Below are positions 27,601 through 35,545 of a DNA stretch of 37,758 bases, in pieces. The position numbers and the translations under genes were made by a program. How positions within the stretch are numbered: position 1 is the first letter of the stretch; every line of letters starts with the position of its first letter. Origin of the DNA: an uncultured Alphaproteobacteria bacterium (lineage in GTDB: Bacteria > Pseudomonadota > Alphaproteobacteria > Methylaequorales > Methylaequoraceae). Under the pieces are notes generated by a model. It worked only from the letters and a program-made list of their open reading frames with translations. It was not told the origin of the DNA and ran no database searches. The DNA lies in assembly GCA_902536485.1 (NCBI GenBank), contig CACAXP010000011.1:1-37758 (forward strand). Direction: 5' to 3'.

Positions 27601-28071
27601 ATGACTGCTAGTAAAGATGTTGATTTAGTTAATATTACCCAAAAAAAATGGGCTGACATGGTTTTAAAAATTGGAAATGCATATAGAAAAAAAATTAATT
27701 TAGATGATTTAGTATCTGAACTACTTCATAAAATATATGCGTTTGATCATTGTAGTATTTTATTTAAACCAACCTTAGCTAAGCACAACCAATTTAGAAC
27801 AACAAAAGAAGAATTCATCTCTTATTTTCTTGGACAAAATAAAGTATGCAACGAGGACAAAGGGTTTGCCATAAAAAATTGGAAGTCAATAAAGTTTGAA
27901 AACTTTAAAATTGTTAATTACAATGACCAATTACTTTCTATGGGTAATTATTATTTTGAAGACGAAAAAAATGTATTTTTAAAAGTTGAATACACATTCG
28001 GATTTATAAAGGTAAGTCCTGATGAATTAAGAATTAATTTGCATCATTCCTCTTTACCTTACAATGATTAA
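27601..28071 (+). CDS. NTF2-like (SnoaL/CaMKII-association-like) protein
   Basis: 156 residues, no signal peptide. The cone-shaped alpha+beta fold is suggested by the N-terminal helices, AFDHCSILFKPTLAKHNQFRTTKEEFISYFLG, ENFKIVNYNDQLLSMGNYYFED, VEYTFGFIK and the terminal motif LHHSSLP, which recurs in this superfamily as HHSS(L/x)P. GAGG precedes the ATG. No catalytic role can be assigned. It is upstream of the DUF445 gene by 21 bp. Confidence 0.65.
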   Translation: MTASKDVDLVNITQKKWADMVLKIGNAYRKKINLDDLVSELLHKIYAFDHCSILFKPTLAKHNQFRTTKEEFISYFLGQNKVCNEDKGFAIKNWKSIKFENFKIVNYNDQLLSMGNYYFEDEKNVFLKVEYTFGFIKVSPDELRINLHHSSLPYND

Positions 28072-28092
28072 GTAAAAAAATAAAAAGTTTTC

Positions 28093-28776
28093 ATGAACAA
28101 GAGTATACTTACAAATTTAATCTCAGTTGCTATAACAACCTATGGATTTGTTTCACCAATTTACTCAACAGAAATTTTTATGGCCGGATTATTTGCACTC
28201 TCAGGTGGTCTAACTAATTGGATTGCAATTCACATGCTTTTTGAGAAAGTACCTTTTCTTTATGGCTCTGGTGTTATACCTAACAGATTCGAGGATTTTA
28301 AAAACGGAATTAAAAACTTGATTATGAATGAATTTTTTTCATCTATTATTTTAGAAAAGTTTTTAAAAAACAAAACTGATCAAGCTGGGAACGACATCAT
28401 CAAAAATTTGGATTATGATAAAATTTTTGTTAAGCTTGTAGAGGCTATTGAAGAATCGTCGTTAGGTTCGATGCTAGGTATGCTTGGTGGGAAAAAAGCT
28501 CTCGATCCACTTAAAGAACCAGTAAAAAAAAAAATAAAAGAACTGTTTGATGATATTTCTTTTAAAAAAATTGACGAAAACCTTAATCCCTCAGAAAAGC
28601 TCAAGGAAGACATAGAAAATATTATTGATAAAAGATTAGAGGAGTTAACTCCTGAACACATCAAAATTATAATGAAGGAAATGATTCAAAAACATCTAGG
28701 ATGGTTAGTTGTGTGGGGAGGAGTATTCGGTTTTTTAATAGGTTTATTACTCGGAATACTAGGAAGCCTAAATTGA
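28093..28776 (+). CDS. DUF445-family membrane protein
   Basis: 227 residues with N-terminal TM helices (about 8-55) and a C-terminal helix (LVVWGGVFGFLIGLLLGILG). The family core is GGLTNWIAIHMLFEKVPFLYGSGVIPNRFEDFKNGI, followed by amphipathic helices. Function unknown. Its stop codon TGA is contained in the TTGA that starts selO, so the two genes are coupled. Confidence 0.85.
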   Translation: MNKSILTNLISVAITTYGFVSPIYSTEIFMAGLFALSGGLTNWIAIHMLFEKVPFLYGSGVIPNRFEDFKNGIKNLIMNEFFSSIILEKFLKNKTDQAGNDIIKNLDYDKIFVKLVEAIEESSLGSMLGMLGGKKALDPLKEPVKKKIKELFDDISFKKIDENLNPSEKLKEDIENIIDKRLEELTPEHIKIIMKEMIQKHLGWLVVWGGVFGFLIGLLLGILGSLN

Positions 28777-30263
28777 AAAAGACAAGCAGAACTCAAATTT
28801 TTCAATTTGATAACACGTATATAAATCTTCCCAAAAATTTTTATCAAGAAATTAATCCCGTTCCTGTAAAAAAACCTCATTTATTAAAATTAAACCATGA
28901 ACTATCAAATTATTTTAATCTTGATATTGATTCTTTAAAAAGTAATTTAGGAATATCTATCTTATCAGGAAATAAAGTTCCTACTAATACAACGCCCCTT
29001 GCGATGGTATATGCCGGTCATCAATTTGGAAACTTTGTTGATCAACTTGGTGATGGAAGAGCAGTTTTATTAGGTGAAATTATTGCAAAAAATGGGAAAA
29101 GATATGATCTGCAATTAAAAGGCTCAGGTCAAACAAATTTTTCTAGGCAAGGCGATGGTAGATCCCCACTTGGTCCAGTAATAAGAGAATACATTATGAG
29201 TGAAGCAATGCATTATCTGGGTATTCCTTCAACTCGTTCTTTATCAATAATAAGTACCGGGGAAGTTGTAAAGCGAGAAAGAATTGAACCTGGTGGAATT
29301 TTAGTAAGAATATCATCCAGTCATATAAGAATAGGAACGTTTGAGTTTTTCAGGGCAAGGAAAGATTTTATTTCAGTCAAGAAACTTGCTGATTACACAA
29401 TAAAAAGACATTTTCCAGAGATTCTTTCTAGTAAAAATAAATACAAATTATTTTTAGATAAAATAATACAGTCTCAAGCTAAACTAGTAGCACAATGGAT
29501 GAATGTTGGTTTTATACATGGTGTAATGAATACAGATAACACATCCATATCTGGTCAAACAATTGATTATGGACCATGCGCATTCATGAATAACTTTGAC
29601 CCCAATACTGTTTACAGTTTTATCGATGTTTACGGAAGATATAGCTATGGGAATCAACCCAAAATTATGCTATGGAATTTGTCAAAATTTGCTGAATGTA
29701 TTTCCTTTTTAATTAATGAAAACAATGAAGAGGCTAACAAAATAATCTTAAACTCTTTATCAAAATTTTCTCAATTATTTGATAAATTTTGGATTAAAGC
29801 TATTTCTGAAAAGCTTGGCCTTTTTGAAAACATGAAAGAGAATAGAAAATTAATTGAAAAATTTTTAACAATCATGTTTGAAGAAAAAACTGACTTTACA
29901 TTAACTTTTAGAAAGCTGTCAGAGAGCTTAGAAAATAAAGAAAAAAAAATGAAATTTTTCTCTATTTTTAAAAATGAAAAACATATAACGGATTGGCATA
30001 ATAACTGGATAAAAAGATTAAAAAAAGAAAAGTCTTCGAAAGAGAAAATTTCAAATAAAATGAAAAGTAAAAACCCACTAGTTATTCCCAGAAATCATTT
30101 AGTTGAAAAAGCCATAAATAAGGCAGTTGAAAAGTGTGACTTTTCTATGGTAAATGATCTTGTTGAAGTGTCAAAAAAACCATTTGAATCTACTAAAAAA
30201 GTCAATCTAGTTGAACCTCCAAAACCTGGCGAAGATATTAAAAATACTTTCTGTGGTACTTAG
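28773..30263 (+). CDS. selO: SelO (YdiU) protein adenylyltransferase
   Basis: A pseudokinase-fold enzyme that AMPylates protein Ser/Thr/Tyr and is linked to redox stress. From the TTG start at 28773 it has 496 residues. Conserved segments: MVYAGHQFGNFVDQLGDGRA, QLKGSGQTNFSRQGDGRSPLGP, LSIISTGEVVKRERIEPGGI and the active-site MNTDNTSISGQTIDYGPCAF (metal Asn/Asp). The protein ends FCGT; the near-terminal Cys matches the position of selenocysteine in animal SelO. I chose the TTG because AGGAAG lies 6 nt upstream and the product then starts where family members do; the open frame further upstream overlaps DUF445. Confidence 0.92.
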   Translation: MKKTSRTQIFQFDNTYINLPKNFYQEINPVPVKKPHLLKLNHELSNYFNLDIDSLKSNLGISILSGNKVPTNTTPLAMVYAGHQFGNFVDQLGDGRAVLLGEIIAKNGKRYDLQLKGSGQTNFSRQGDGRSPLGPVIREYIMSEAMHYLGIPSTRSLSIISTGEVVKRERIEPGGILVRISSSHIRIGTFEFFRARKDFISVKKLADYTIKRHFPEILSSKNKYKLFLDKIIQSQAKLVAQWMNVGFIHGVMNTDNTSISGQTIDYGPCAFMNNFDPNTVYSFIDVYGRYSYGNQPKIMLWNLSKFAECISFLINENNEEANKIILNSLSKFSQLFDKFWIKAISEKLGLFENMKENRKLIEKFLTIMFEEKTDFTLTFRKLSESLENKEKKMKFFSIFKNEKHITDWHNNWIKRLKKEKSSKEKISNKMKSKNPLVIPRNHLVEKAINKAVEKCDFSMVNDLVEVSKKPFESTKKVNLVEPPKPGEDIKNTFCGT

Positions 30264-30268
30264 AATTG

Positions 30269-30679
30269 TTAAAGAGCAGAAAAACCATATTTTTTAGATT
30301 CATCAAAAACTTCATCCTCTGCCTCTTTCCAAAGTGGAATAGCCTGATCTAAGATTTCAAACCCTTTGGAAGTAAGTTTAACCATTCTTTTTCTTGCATC
30401 ATTACTTTTCAAATTTTCAATTAATTTATATTTATATAATATATCTAAACTTCTACTTAACGTTGTTCTATCCATTAGCAAAATTTCTGAGAGACTGTTC
30501 ACTGTTTCATACTCACCGGACGCTAATAAAGACAAAATAGAAAATTGGGTTATTTTAATTTTTAAAGGTTTTAACTTTTTATCATATAATTGTGTTGTAA
30601 TTCTTGAGGCTTTTCTCATTCTCAAACATTTACAGCTCAAGAGTTGTCTATATTTAAAAGTGTTTTCACTTTTATTCAT
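30269..30679 (-). CDS. MarR-family transcriptional regulator
   Basis: 136 residues from the ATG at 30679. The N-terminal helix has a CKCLRMRKASR segment followed by KIKITQFSILSLLA. The winged helix carries TVNSLSEILLMDRTTLSRSLDILYKYKLI with the wing SNDARKRMVKLTSKG. The Cys-x-Cys pair may make it redox-responsive, as in other members of this subgroup (inference). It converges on selO with a 5-bp gap. Its start codon lies inside a perfect palindrome, which suggests autorepression. Confidence 0.88.
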   Translation of the reverse strand: MNKSENTFKYRQLLSCKCLRMRKASRITTQLYDKKLKPLKIKITQFSILSLLASGEYETVNSLSEILLMDRTTLSRSLDILYKYKLIENLKSNDARKRMVKLTSKGFEILDQAIPLWKEAEDEVFDESKKYGFSAL

Positions 30680-30696
30680 ATACTTCAAAAGTATAT
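30678..30696. promoter_or_regulatory. Probable MarR operator (perfect 8-3-8 palindrome)
   Basis: ATATACTT-CAA-AAGTATAT is a perfect dyad that overlaps the marR start codon and directly follows a TATGAT-like -10. Its size and symmetry fit a MarR dimer site; binding is inferred. Confidence 0.6.
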
Positions 30697-30879
30697 CATA
30701 GATAATTTTTATGCAATGAAGTTATCCCAAATAATTTTTTACGAAGATATAGTTCAGAGTGGGCATTGTTTAAGTTCAGTTGGAAAAAGAGTTTGTTGAT
30801 TTTCATTTAATAAAAATTAAATAGGTTTATGAATTTTTTATATTGATTCAATAAGTATGTTTGACTACCATTTAAAAGT

Positions 30880-31336
30880 TTCATAGAGTTAAAAATAATC
30901 TTTAAATATTCTCAAGTTATTTTAACTTTAAATTTTTTTTTTTCATTCTCTTACGCAAGTGAAAAAATTTTATCTCGTAAAATGAGCTGTGGTATATCTG
31001 GAGAAAATGACGAAACTGATATTGAATTTAAAAACTTAAGTAAGATTGACCAAACACAAACTTTTTTTTCTAGACCTTGACAAAAATTGGCTTTCTATAA
31101 AATCTCAAAAAAATTCTAAGGATGATAATAGTGATTTTAGTAAGACAGAGTTTAGAGTAAGTGATTCAATTATTTTTTCAATATCTTACTTAGAGGCAAA
31201 TGGGCTTATAATAAAAAAAAATATTATTGAATTAGACAGGTACAGTAGGTTTATTAAGCATGAGTTTCGAACGAGTAATGAAACTATTTACATAACCAGA
31301 TATTGTAAAGTTTTGAAAAACAATAGAATGTTTTAA
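30880..31336 (+). pseudogene. Frameshifted secreted protein of unknown function
   Basis: Two adjacent frames form one protein. The first frame (about 30880-31080) encodes a signal-peptide-like stretch (VILTLNFFFSFSYA, then SEKILSRKMSCGISGENDE) and ends SKIDQTQTFFSRP at a stop. The second frame (31046-31336) continues FFLDLDKNWLSIKSQ to a stop at 31336. They join if one T is removed from the run of eight T at 31062-31069. No ATG, GTG or TTG is available in the first frame after the stop at 30862, so the start also looks damaged or non-canonical. I do not recognise a family. It could be a real pseudogene, a slippage-controlled gene or a sequencing error. Confidence 0.55.
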
Positions 31337-31412
31337 TGAATTGAAAATGTAATTAATTTATTTGAATTAAAACGCTTGTGACCGAACACCTATTAAAATC
31401 CAAAATAAGATT

Positions 31413-32891
31413 TTAGATTTCCTTTTTTATGTACCTATCAACAATATGGTTTTCAAAGTATTTAAGATTTAGCTTTTCTTCTGTCGATTCTTCAAGTAAT
31501 TGATCAATTTTTAGAAAGTTTCCTCTACTGTGAATATTTTCTCTAAGCCACTTAATGATCGGCTTGAAATTTCCTTCTTTTAAATTTAAATCATAATTTA
31601 TAAGTTCTGTTCTAACTTTACAGGCCAATTGTGCCGCAATAAATGCACCAATGCTATAGGTTGGAAAGTATCCAAAGTCTCCTCCATACCAGTGAATATC
31701 TTGTAAACACCCACTTTTATCGTCATGAACATCTAGCCCCAGGGTTTTTGAAAACTCCTCGTTCCAGAGGTCAGGTAAATATTCTACATTAGCATCTTCT
31801 TCTATAACTTTATATTCAATATTAAATCTATGAATTATATGAAGAGGGTAATGAACTTCGTCAGAATCAACTCTTATATAACCTGGATTAACATTATTTC
31901 TTATATTATAGATAACTTCACTACTCCAGACATTAGGATCTTTATCAAGTTTATCTTCTAAAGTTTTTTGGATGAATTGGCTAACCGGAAGAGACTTTAT
32001 TATTTGCATTTCTACAAAAAGTGACTGACTTTCATGTAAAGACATTCCTCCAGCAGAACCAATTGGTTGATGAGCCCATTTTTTTGGTAATCCTTGTTCG
32101 TATAAAGCATGACCAGTTTCATGCATTAGAGCATCAAAACATGAAAATGAATCTTCCTCACTAAATCTAGTTGTAATTCTTACATCTTGCGTTCCACCGC
32201 CACAAAAAGGGTGTAAGCTTTTATCAATTCTACCTCTTGAAAAATCAAAGCCTAACTTTTTCATGAAAATCTTTGATAAATGAAACTGGTCTTTCTCATT
32301 TAAAAAATCATGGAATTTTACTTTCTTTTGCTTTTTTACTATCAATGGTAATTTTTTCTTTATGAATTTCTCAACCCTATCAAATATTTTAAATAATTTT
32401 TTTGAATTAAGCGACCTGTCATATTTAAAGAGTAAACAATCATATTTTTTTTTTTTTTTAATTTGGGATAAAATTTCTGACTCTTCTTTAATTAATCTCA
32501 CAAGTTTGACAAAGGATTTTTTGACTATATTAAAATTAGATTTTTCTTTTGCTTTTCTCCAAAGGCCTTCACATTCAATTGATAATTCTGCTTTTTTTTT
32601 AAGTTTGTCAGTAGGGATTGAATTAAAATAATCAAATTTATTTTTCATTAATTCAAAGTTTATTTTGTCAAATTTATTCAACTCAAGCTCATCAACTTGC
32701 TGAAAAAAATTATTATTTTTTATTACATTAAAAATATTTTTTTTGTAGTCATATAATTTTGTAATTTGTTTAATTCTTTGTTTTCTTGAACTTTCAGGCA
32801 TATAAGTAGCCATATCCCAGTTTAAAATTCCACTAATGTCATTAATAAGGCTTTGTTCTTCGAATAGATTTTTTAAGTTTTTGTAAGACAT
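31413..32891 (-). CDS. Metallocarboxypeptidase Taq-type (M32 family)
   Basis: A 492-residue zinc carboxypeptidase that trims C-terminal residues from peptides. It contains DVRITTRF (236-243), the zinc motif HETGH (257-261, catalytic E258), the third ligand region SLHESQSLF (E287), PGYIRVDSDEVHYPLHIIHRF and DIHWYGGDFGYFPTYSIGA, all characteristic of M32. Length is close to the usual 500. It is monocistronic and, with pepA and the Yej importer, suggests substantial peptide use. Confidence 0.95.
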   Translation of the reverse strand: MSYKNLKNLFEEQSLINDISGILNWDMATYMPESSRKQRIKQITKLYDYKKNIFNVIKNNNFFQQVDELELNKFDKINFELMKNKFDYFNSIPTDKLKKKAELSIECEGLWRKAKEKSNFNIVKKSFVKLVRLIKEESEILSQIKKKKKYDCLLFKYDRSLNSKKLFKIFDRVEKFIKKKLPLIVKKQKKVKFHDFLNEKDQFHLSKIFMKKLGFDFSRGRIDKSLHPFCGGGTQDVRITTRFSEEDSFSCFDALMHETGHALYEQGLPKKWAHQPIGSAGGMSLHESQSLFVEMQIIKSLPVSQFIQKTLEDKLDKDPNVWSSEVIYNIRNNVNPGYIRVDSDEVHYPLHIIHRFNIEYKVIEEDANVEYLPDLWNEEFSKTLGLDVHDDKSGCLQDIHWYGGDFGYFPTYSIGAFIAAQLACKVRTELINYDLNLKEGNFKPIIKWLRENIHSRGNFLKIDQLLEESTEEKLNLKYFENHIVDRYIKKEI

Positions 32892-32998
32892 TACAACTTA
32901 TAAATAAAATTAGAATTAAGGAAATTCAATGATTAAAATAATTATACATAATTTCTGTGTAGACATTTGTTCTATTTGTAATTTATTATTAAATATAG

Positions 32999-33391
32999 AT
33001 GAAAGTAGTAATATACTTTATGATTTTTTTTCTTATATCCTTACCGTGTTACTCAAGGTGGGAAAAAATCCATGAAGATAAAATTTTTACTGAGTATTTA
33101 GAAGTAGATACTGTAAAAAAAATCAATGACACTATATTTGTTTGGAGTTTGATCGATTATAAAGAACCACAAAAAAATGGAAATCTTAGCACTAAATATT
33201 ACTCAATTTACGACTGCATTGAAATGAAATATAAAGTTTTAAGTATAATAGAATACAAAACCAATATGGGAAGAGGTAGAAACTTTAGATATATGAAAAA
33301 TATTACAAATGAATCAAGTGATACAAGTTGGGTTTATCCTTCAATAGGTAGTGAGGATTATATTAAAATTAATTCTATTTGCATCCCTTAA
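32999..33391 (+). CDS. Adhesin E-like small secreted protein
   Basis: 130 residues with a signal peptide (MKVVIYFMIFFLISLPCYS). The mature part WEKIHEDKIFTEYLEVDTVKK...VWSLIDYKEPQ...KYYSIYDCIEMKYKVLSIIEYKTNMG with a Cys near the C-terminus matches the general pattern of the surface-adhesin protein E / Adhesin_E family (W start, Y-x-D, vW-x-l-x-dy, a disulphide). Such proteins are abundant in marine proteobacteria and rarely characterised. It is the last chromosomal gene before the island boundary. Confidence 0.65.
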   Translation: MKVVIYFMIFFLISLPCYSRWEKIHEDKIFTEYLEVDTVKKINDTIFVWSLIDYKEPQKNGNLSTKYYSIYDCIEMKYKVLSIIEYKTNMGRGRNFRYMKNITNESSDTSWVYPSIGSEDYIKINSICIP

Positions 33392-33397
33392 TAATTA

Positions 33398-33416
33398 TGG
33401 CGGAGAGAGAGGGATT
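33398..33416 (-). other. Attachment-site core: duplicated 3' end of a tRNA-Ser gene
   Basis: On the minus strand it reads AATCCCTCTCTCTCCGCCA, the T-arm 3' side, acceptor stem and encoded CCA of a tRNA-Ser. The sequence beyond it (towards higher coordinates) is not tRNA, so only the integration core is present. Confidence 0.72.
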
Positions 33417-33476
33417 GTCCACATATGCCTCTTAAATCCCTATTAATATGGGAAAGTAGGTGAATTAAAATATTTT

Positions 33477-33498
33477 TAGGGGTAAGCTCTAGGGGTAA
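33477..33498 (+). repeat. Tandem TAGGGGTAA direct repeats before the integrase
   Basis: Two copies of TAGGGGTAA at 33477-33485 and 33490-33498, 13 bp apart. The second supplies the Shine-Dalgarno AGGGG and the A of the integrase ATG. They could be arm-type recombinase sites or autoregulatory sites (inference). Confidence 0.5.
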
Positions 33499-34739
33499 TG
33501 ACGATAATTAAGCAGGGAAATATCTATCATGCAGAGTTAAAAGTACCTAGAGATGTAAGGGAAATAATAGGTCAGAATAAATTTAGAAAGTCTTTGCAAA
33601 CTACTGACATCAAAGAAGCTAAAAGAAAAGAACCAATCATAGTTTCAGCTTGGAAGGAAAAAATAGAAATAGCCAGAGGTAATGGCGGTGATATCAAGCA
33701 ACTTGCACAACAATATAGAGACGCAAGTGACGAGGCTAAGGATGCTCTGGAGGATGTGTTTCAAGATATGGTTGCCGACGATTATGGGAAGGTGCATTAT
33801 TCAGATTTAAGTCCTGAGCAAAGTGAGAAAGCTTTTTATAAATATGAAATTCTCACAGGTAAAATTATTCAAACAAATATATTGCTGAAAGAATGGTTAG
33901 ACAGTTGGGAAGTAAATCCAAAAGGTAAAGAGCAAGGTCAACGATTTGTTGAAGAGTTTTGCAAAAAGTTTCCAGCAACAAGAGATGTAACTAAACAAAG
34001 TTTGTTTGAGTGGTGTTCCTTTATGATGGAAGTAAAGGAGTTAACAAAAAAAACAATTAGTTGTCGTTTGTCTCCTTGCAAAATGTATTGGCAATATCTT
34101 CAAATAAAGGGGTATGTTGATCCCGATAAAAATCCATTTACAAATTTAAGGCTAACTCAAAAATCTAAATCTAAAAAAAATAATTCGAGAGAGGAATTTT
34201 CTATTGATGAAATCAACCAACTTTCTAAAGAAATAAAAAGTAAAAGCAACAGTGATCCTGAACTGAATCACTTGTTTCAAATTGCTATATACACAGGAGC
34301 AAGAATTGAAGAGATTTGTAAAATAAAAAAGAGTGATATTGGAAAAGAATTTATAAAAATTACTGATTCCAAAACTAGTGCTGGTATCCGAGAGGTTCCT
34401 ATTCACAAACAACTTAAAGGATTAATACAGGAGTTAAAAAAATCTCCAGAAGAGAAATATCTTATTAGTAATTTAGTGCCGAATAAGTTTGGTGAACGAT
34501 CAGCTAGTATTGGTAAAAGATTCGGTCGATTAAAAAAGGGATTAGGGTTCAGTTCAACAAAAGTATTTCACTCAATTAGAAAGACAGTTGTCACACAATT
34601 AGAACAAGCTGGTGTCCCTGAATCCGTTACTGCTGATATTGTTGGACACGAAAAGAAAACAATTACTTACGGTTTGTATAGTGGTGGAAGTAGCCTCAAA
34701 CAAAAGCTAGAGGCTATTAATAAGATAAGTTATGATTAA
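33498..34739 (+). CDS. int: Tyrosine recombinase / phage-type integrase
   Basis: 413 residues. The N-terminal segment YHAELKVPRDVREIIGQNKFRKSLQT is the DUF6538-type arm domain, followed by a SAM-like core-binding domain (about 125-215) and the catalytic domain. Active-site residues visible: R269 (YTGARIEE), K292 (DSKTSAGIREVP), H358 and R361 (HSIRKT), H384 (VGHEKK) and the nucleophile tyrosine in YGLYSGG, probably Y394. It appears complete and active. It lies next to the tRNA-Ser attachment core and would catalyse integration and excision of the island. Confidence 0.95.
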   Translation: MTIIKQGNIYHAELKVPRDVREIIGQNKFRKSLQTTDIKEAKRKEPIIVSAWKEKIEIARGNGGDIKQLAQQYRDASDEAKDALEDVFQDMVADDYGKVHYSDLSPEQSEKAFYKYEILTGKIIQTNILLKEWLDSWEVNPKGKEQGQRFVEEFCKKFPATRDVTKQSLFEWCSFMMEVKELTKKTISCRLSPCKMYWQYLQIKGYVDPDKNPFTNLRLTQKSKSKKNNSREEFSIDEINQLSKEIKSKSNSDPELNHLFQIAIYTGARIEEICKIKKSDIGKEFIKITDSKTSAGIREVPIHKQLKGLIQELKKSPEEKYLISNLVPNKFGERSASIGKRFGRLKKGLGFSSTKVFHSIRKTVVTQLEQAGVPESVTADIVGHEKKTITYGLYSGGSSLKQKLEAINKISYD

Positions 34740-34747
34740 TTAAACTT

Positions 34748-35065
34748 ATGATTAGAATTTTTTTACGTTGTTTAGTCCCGATTGTCCTTATTAAGCTCGT
34801 AATTATTTTTTTGTTTTTTGAATCTTCATATGCTGAGGATAAAAAAATGATAAAATGTTTTAACAAATATAGTAGTTATTATTCAGAACTCTTCAGCTTT
34901 ACAAGAAGATATTGTCAAAATCTTAATTATTCCGATGTTAAATCAATAAGAAAAGAAGCTAAATGTATACTTAAAAAATTAAAACGAGCAAAATCTCCTG
35001 AAGAAGCTTGGGATGATGTAACGAAATGTGCAGACAAATATAAAGCTTGGCAAAAAAAAAATTAA
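34748..35065 (+). CDS. Small secreted helical protein with conserved-looking cysteines
   Basis: 105 residues with a strong signal peptide (hydrophobic 4-24, cleavage near SSYAE). The mature part is helical and basic and contains four cysteines (in KCFNKY, RYCQN, AKCILKK and TKCADKY), which could form two disulphides in the periplasm. I recognise no family. It follows the integrase by 8 bp and has its own terminator. Confidence 0.6.
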   Translation: MIRIFLRCLVPIVLIKLVIIFLFFESSYAEDKKMIKCFNKYSSYYSELFSFTRRYCQNLNYSDVKSIRKEAKCILKKLKRAKSPEEAWDDVTKCADKYKAWQKKN

Positions 35066-35067
35066 TT

Positions 35068-35100
35068 GGGGGGGAGGAAAAAAAATAGGCCCCCTTTGTT
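35068..35100 (+). terminator. Probable terminator after the small secreted protein
   Basis: A G run (35068-35074) pairs with CCCCC at 35090-35094 across an A-rich loop, followed by TTTGTTTT. The stem is short (5-6 bp) but all G-C. Confidence 0.5.
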
Positions 35101-35121
35101 TTATTTGTATAGTATCTAGAC

Positions 35122-35149
35122 AAAAAAAAACCTGACAGAAAGTCAGGCT
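35122..35149 (-). terminator. Rho-independent terminator, minus strand
   Basis: CCTGAC (35131-35136) pairs with GTCAGG (35142-35147) across a 5-nt loop. On the minus strand the stem is followed by nine T. It is placed to end a minus-strand transcript such as that of the 31-residue ORF at 35230-35325. Confidence 0.65.
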
Positions 35150-35229
35150 TACAGTTACATATTTTTCTAGAATATTAAATTCAGATGCGTTTGTCAAATT
35201 ATTTTTACTAAGTCATTGTTTTTGTTAGA

Positions 35230-35325
35230 CTATTTTTTTTTCAAAAACCAATAAATTGCTACTCCTATGAGCACGATTGCTAATAAAAAGCCTCTGCCAT
35301 AGGCTAGATGTGTGAGAACTTCCAT
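35230..35325 (-). CDS. Tiny single-helix membrane peptide (31 residues)
   Basis: The ATG at 35325 encodes MEVLTHLAYGRGF, then LLAIVLIGVAIYWF and the tail LKKK before TAG. One transmembrane helix with a positively charged C-terminus is plain. No convincing Shine-Dalgarno precedes it. A terminator follows 80 bp after the stop on the same strand, which supports a short transcript. Candidate roles are a small regulatory membrane peptide or a type I toxin; neither is shown. Confidence 0.4.
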   Translation of the reverse strand: MEVLTHLAYGRGFLLAIVLIGVAIYWFLKKK

Positions 35326-35391
35326 AGTTGATTGGTTATTTTAGCTACTACTACGACTTCCTATTACCTTTTTAAAAAGACACAAGCCGTC

Positions 35392-35545
35392 TATATATTA
35401 TTAATAATATTATTAAGCTATTTATTAATAATAGTATTAAGAATAATAGTAATAGTAGTAGTAATAGTAGTAGTAATAATATTATTAATCTAAGTATTAA
35501 TAGTATTATTAATCTATTTATTAATAATATTATTAATAATATTAC
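35392..35545. repeat. AT-only palindromic and trinucleotide repeat tract
   Basis: About 150 bp made almost wholly of TAATAT, TATTAA and TAGTA units. The 16-bp perfect palindrome TTAATAATATTATTAA occurs at 35401-35416 and 35521-35536 (the second extends to 22 bp, 35518-35539). The 16-bp direct repeat CTATTTATTAATAATA is at 35418-35433 and 35514-35529, and a GTA-rich run lies between (35447-35475). No ORF. Possible DNA-unwinding or origin-like element, or simple-sequence expansion. Confidence 0.8.

Noticed and set aside
28701..28772. Longer selO frame beginning inside DUF445
   Set aside because: It overlaps DUF445 coding by 75 bases and lacks a ribosome site, whereas TTG at 28773 has one.
30720..30803. 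27-residue ORF starting ATGAAGTTATCC between marR and the broken gene
   Set aside because: No ribosome site, no recognisable features, and length expected by chance.
33398..33490. A complete tRNA-Ser gene on the minus strand
   Set aside because: Only the 3' 19 bases fit; the rest has no T-loop, anticodon arm or acceptor partner.
35537..35545. TAATATTAC, identical to the rolling-circle origin nonanucleotide of geminiviruses and other CRESS-DNA viruses
   Set aside because: It arises in a tract built of TAATAT units, so a chance match is expected; no Rep protein is present in the window.
35392..35545. CRISPR array in the repeat tract
   Set aside because: Repeats are irregular, AT-only, and lack uniform spacers; no cas gene is present.
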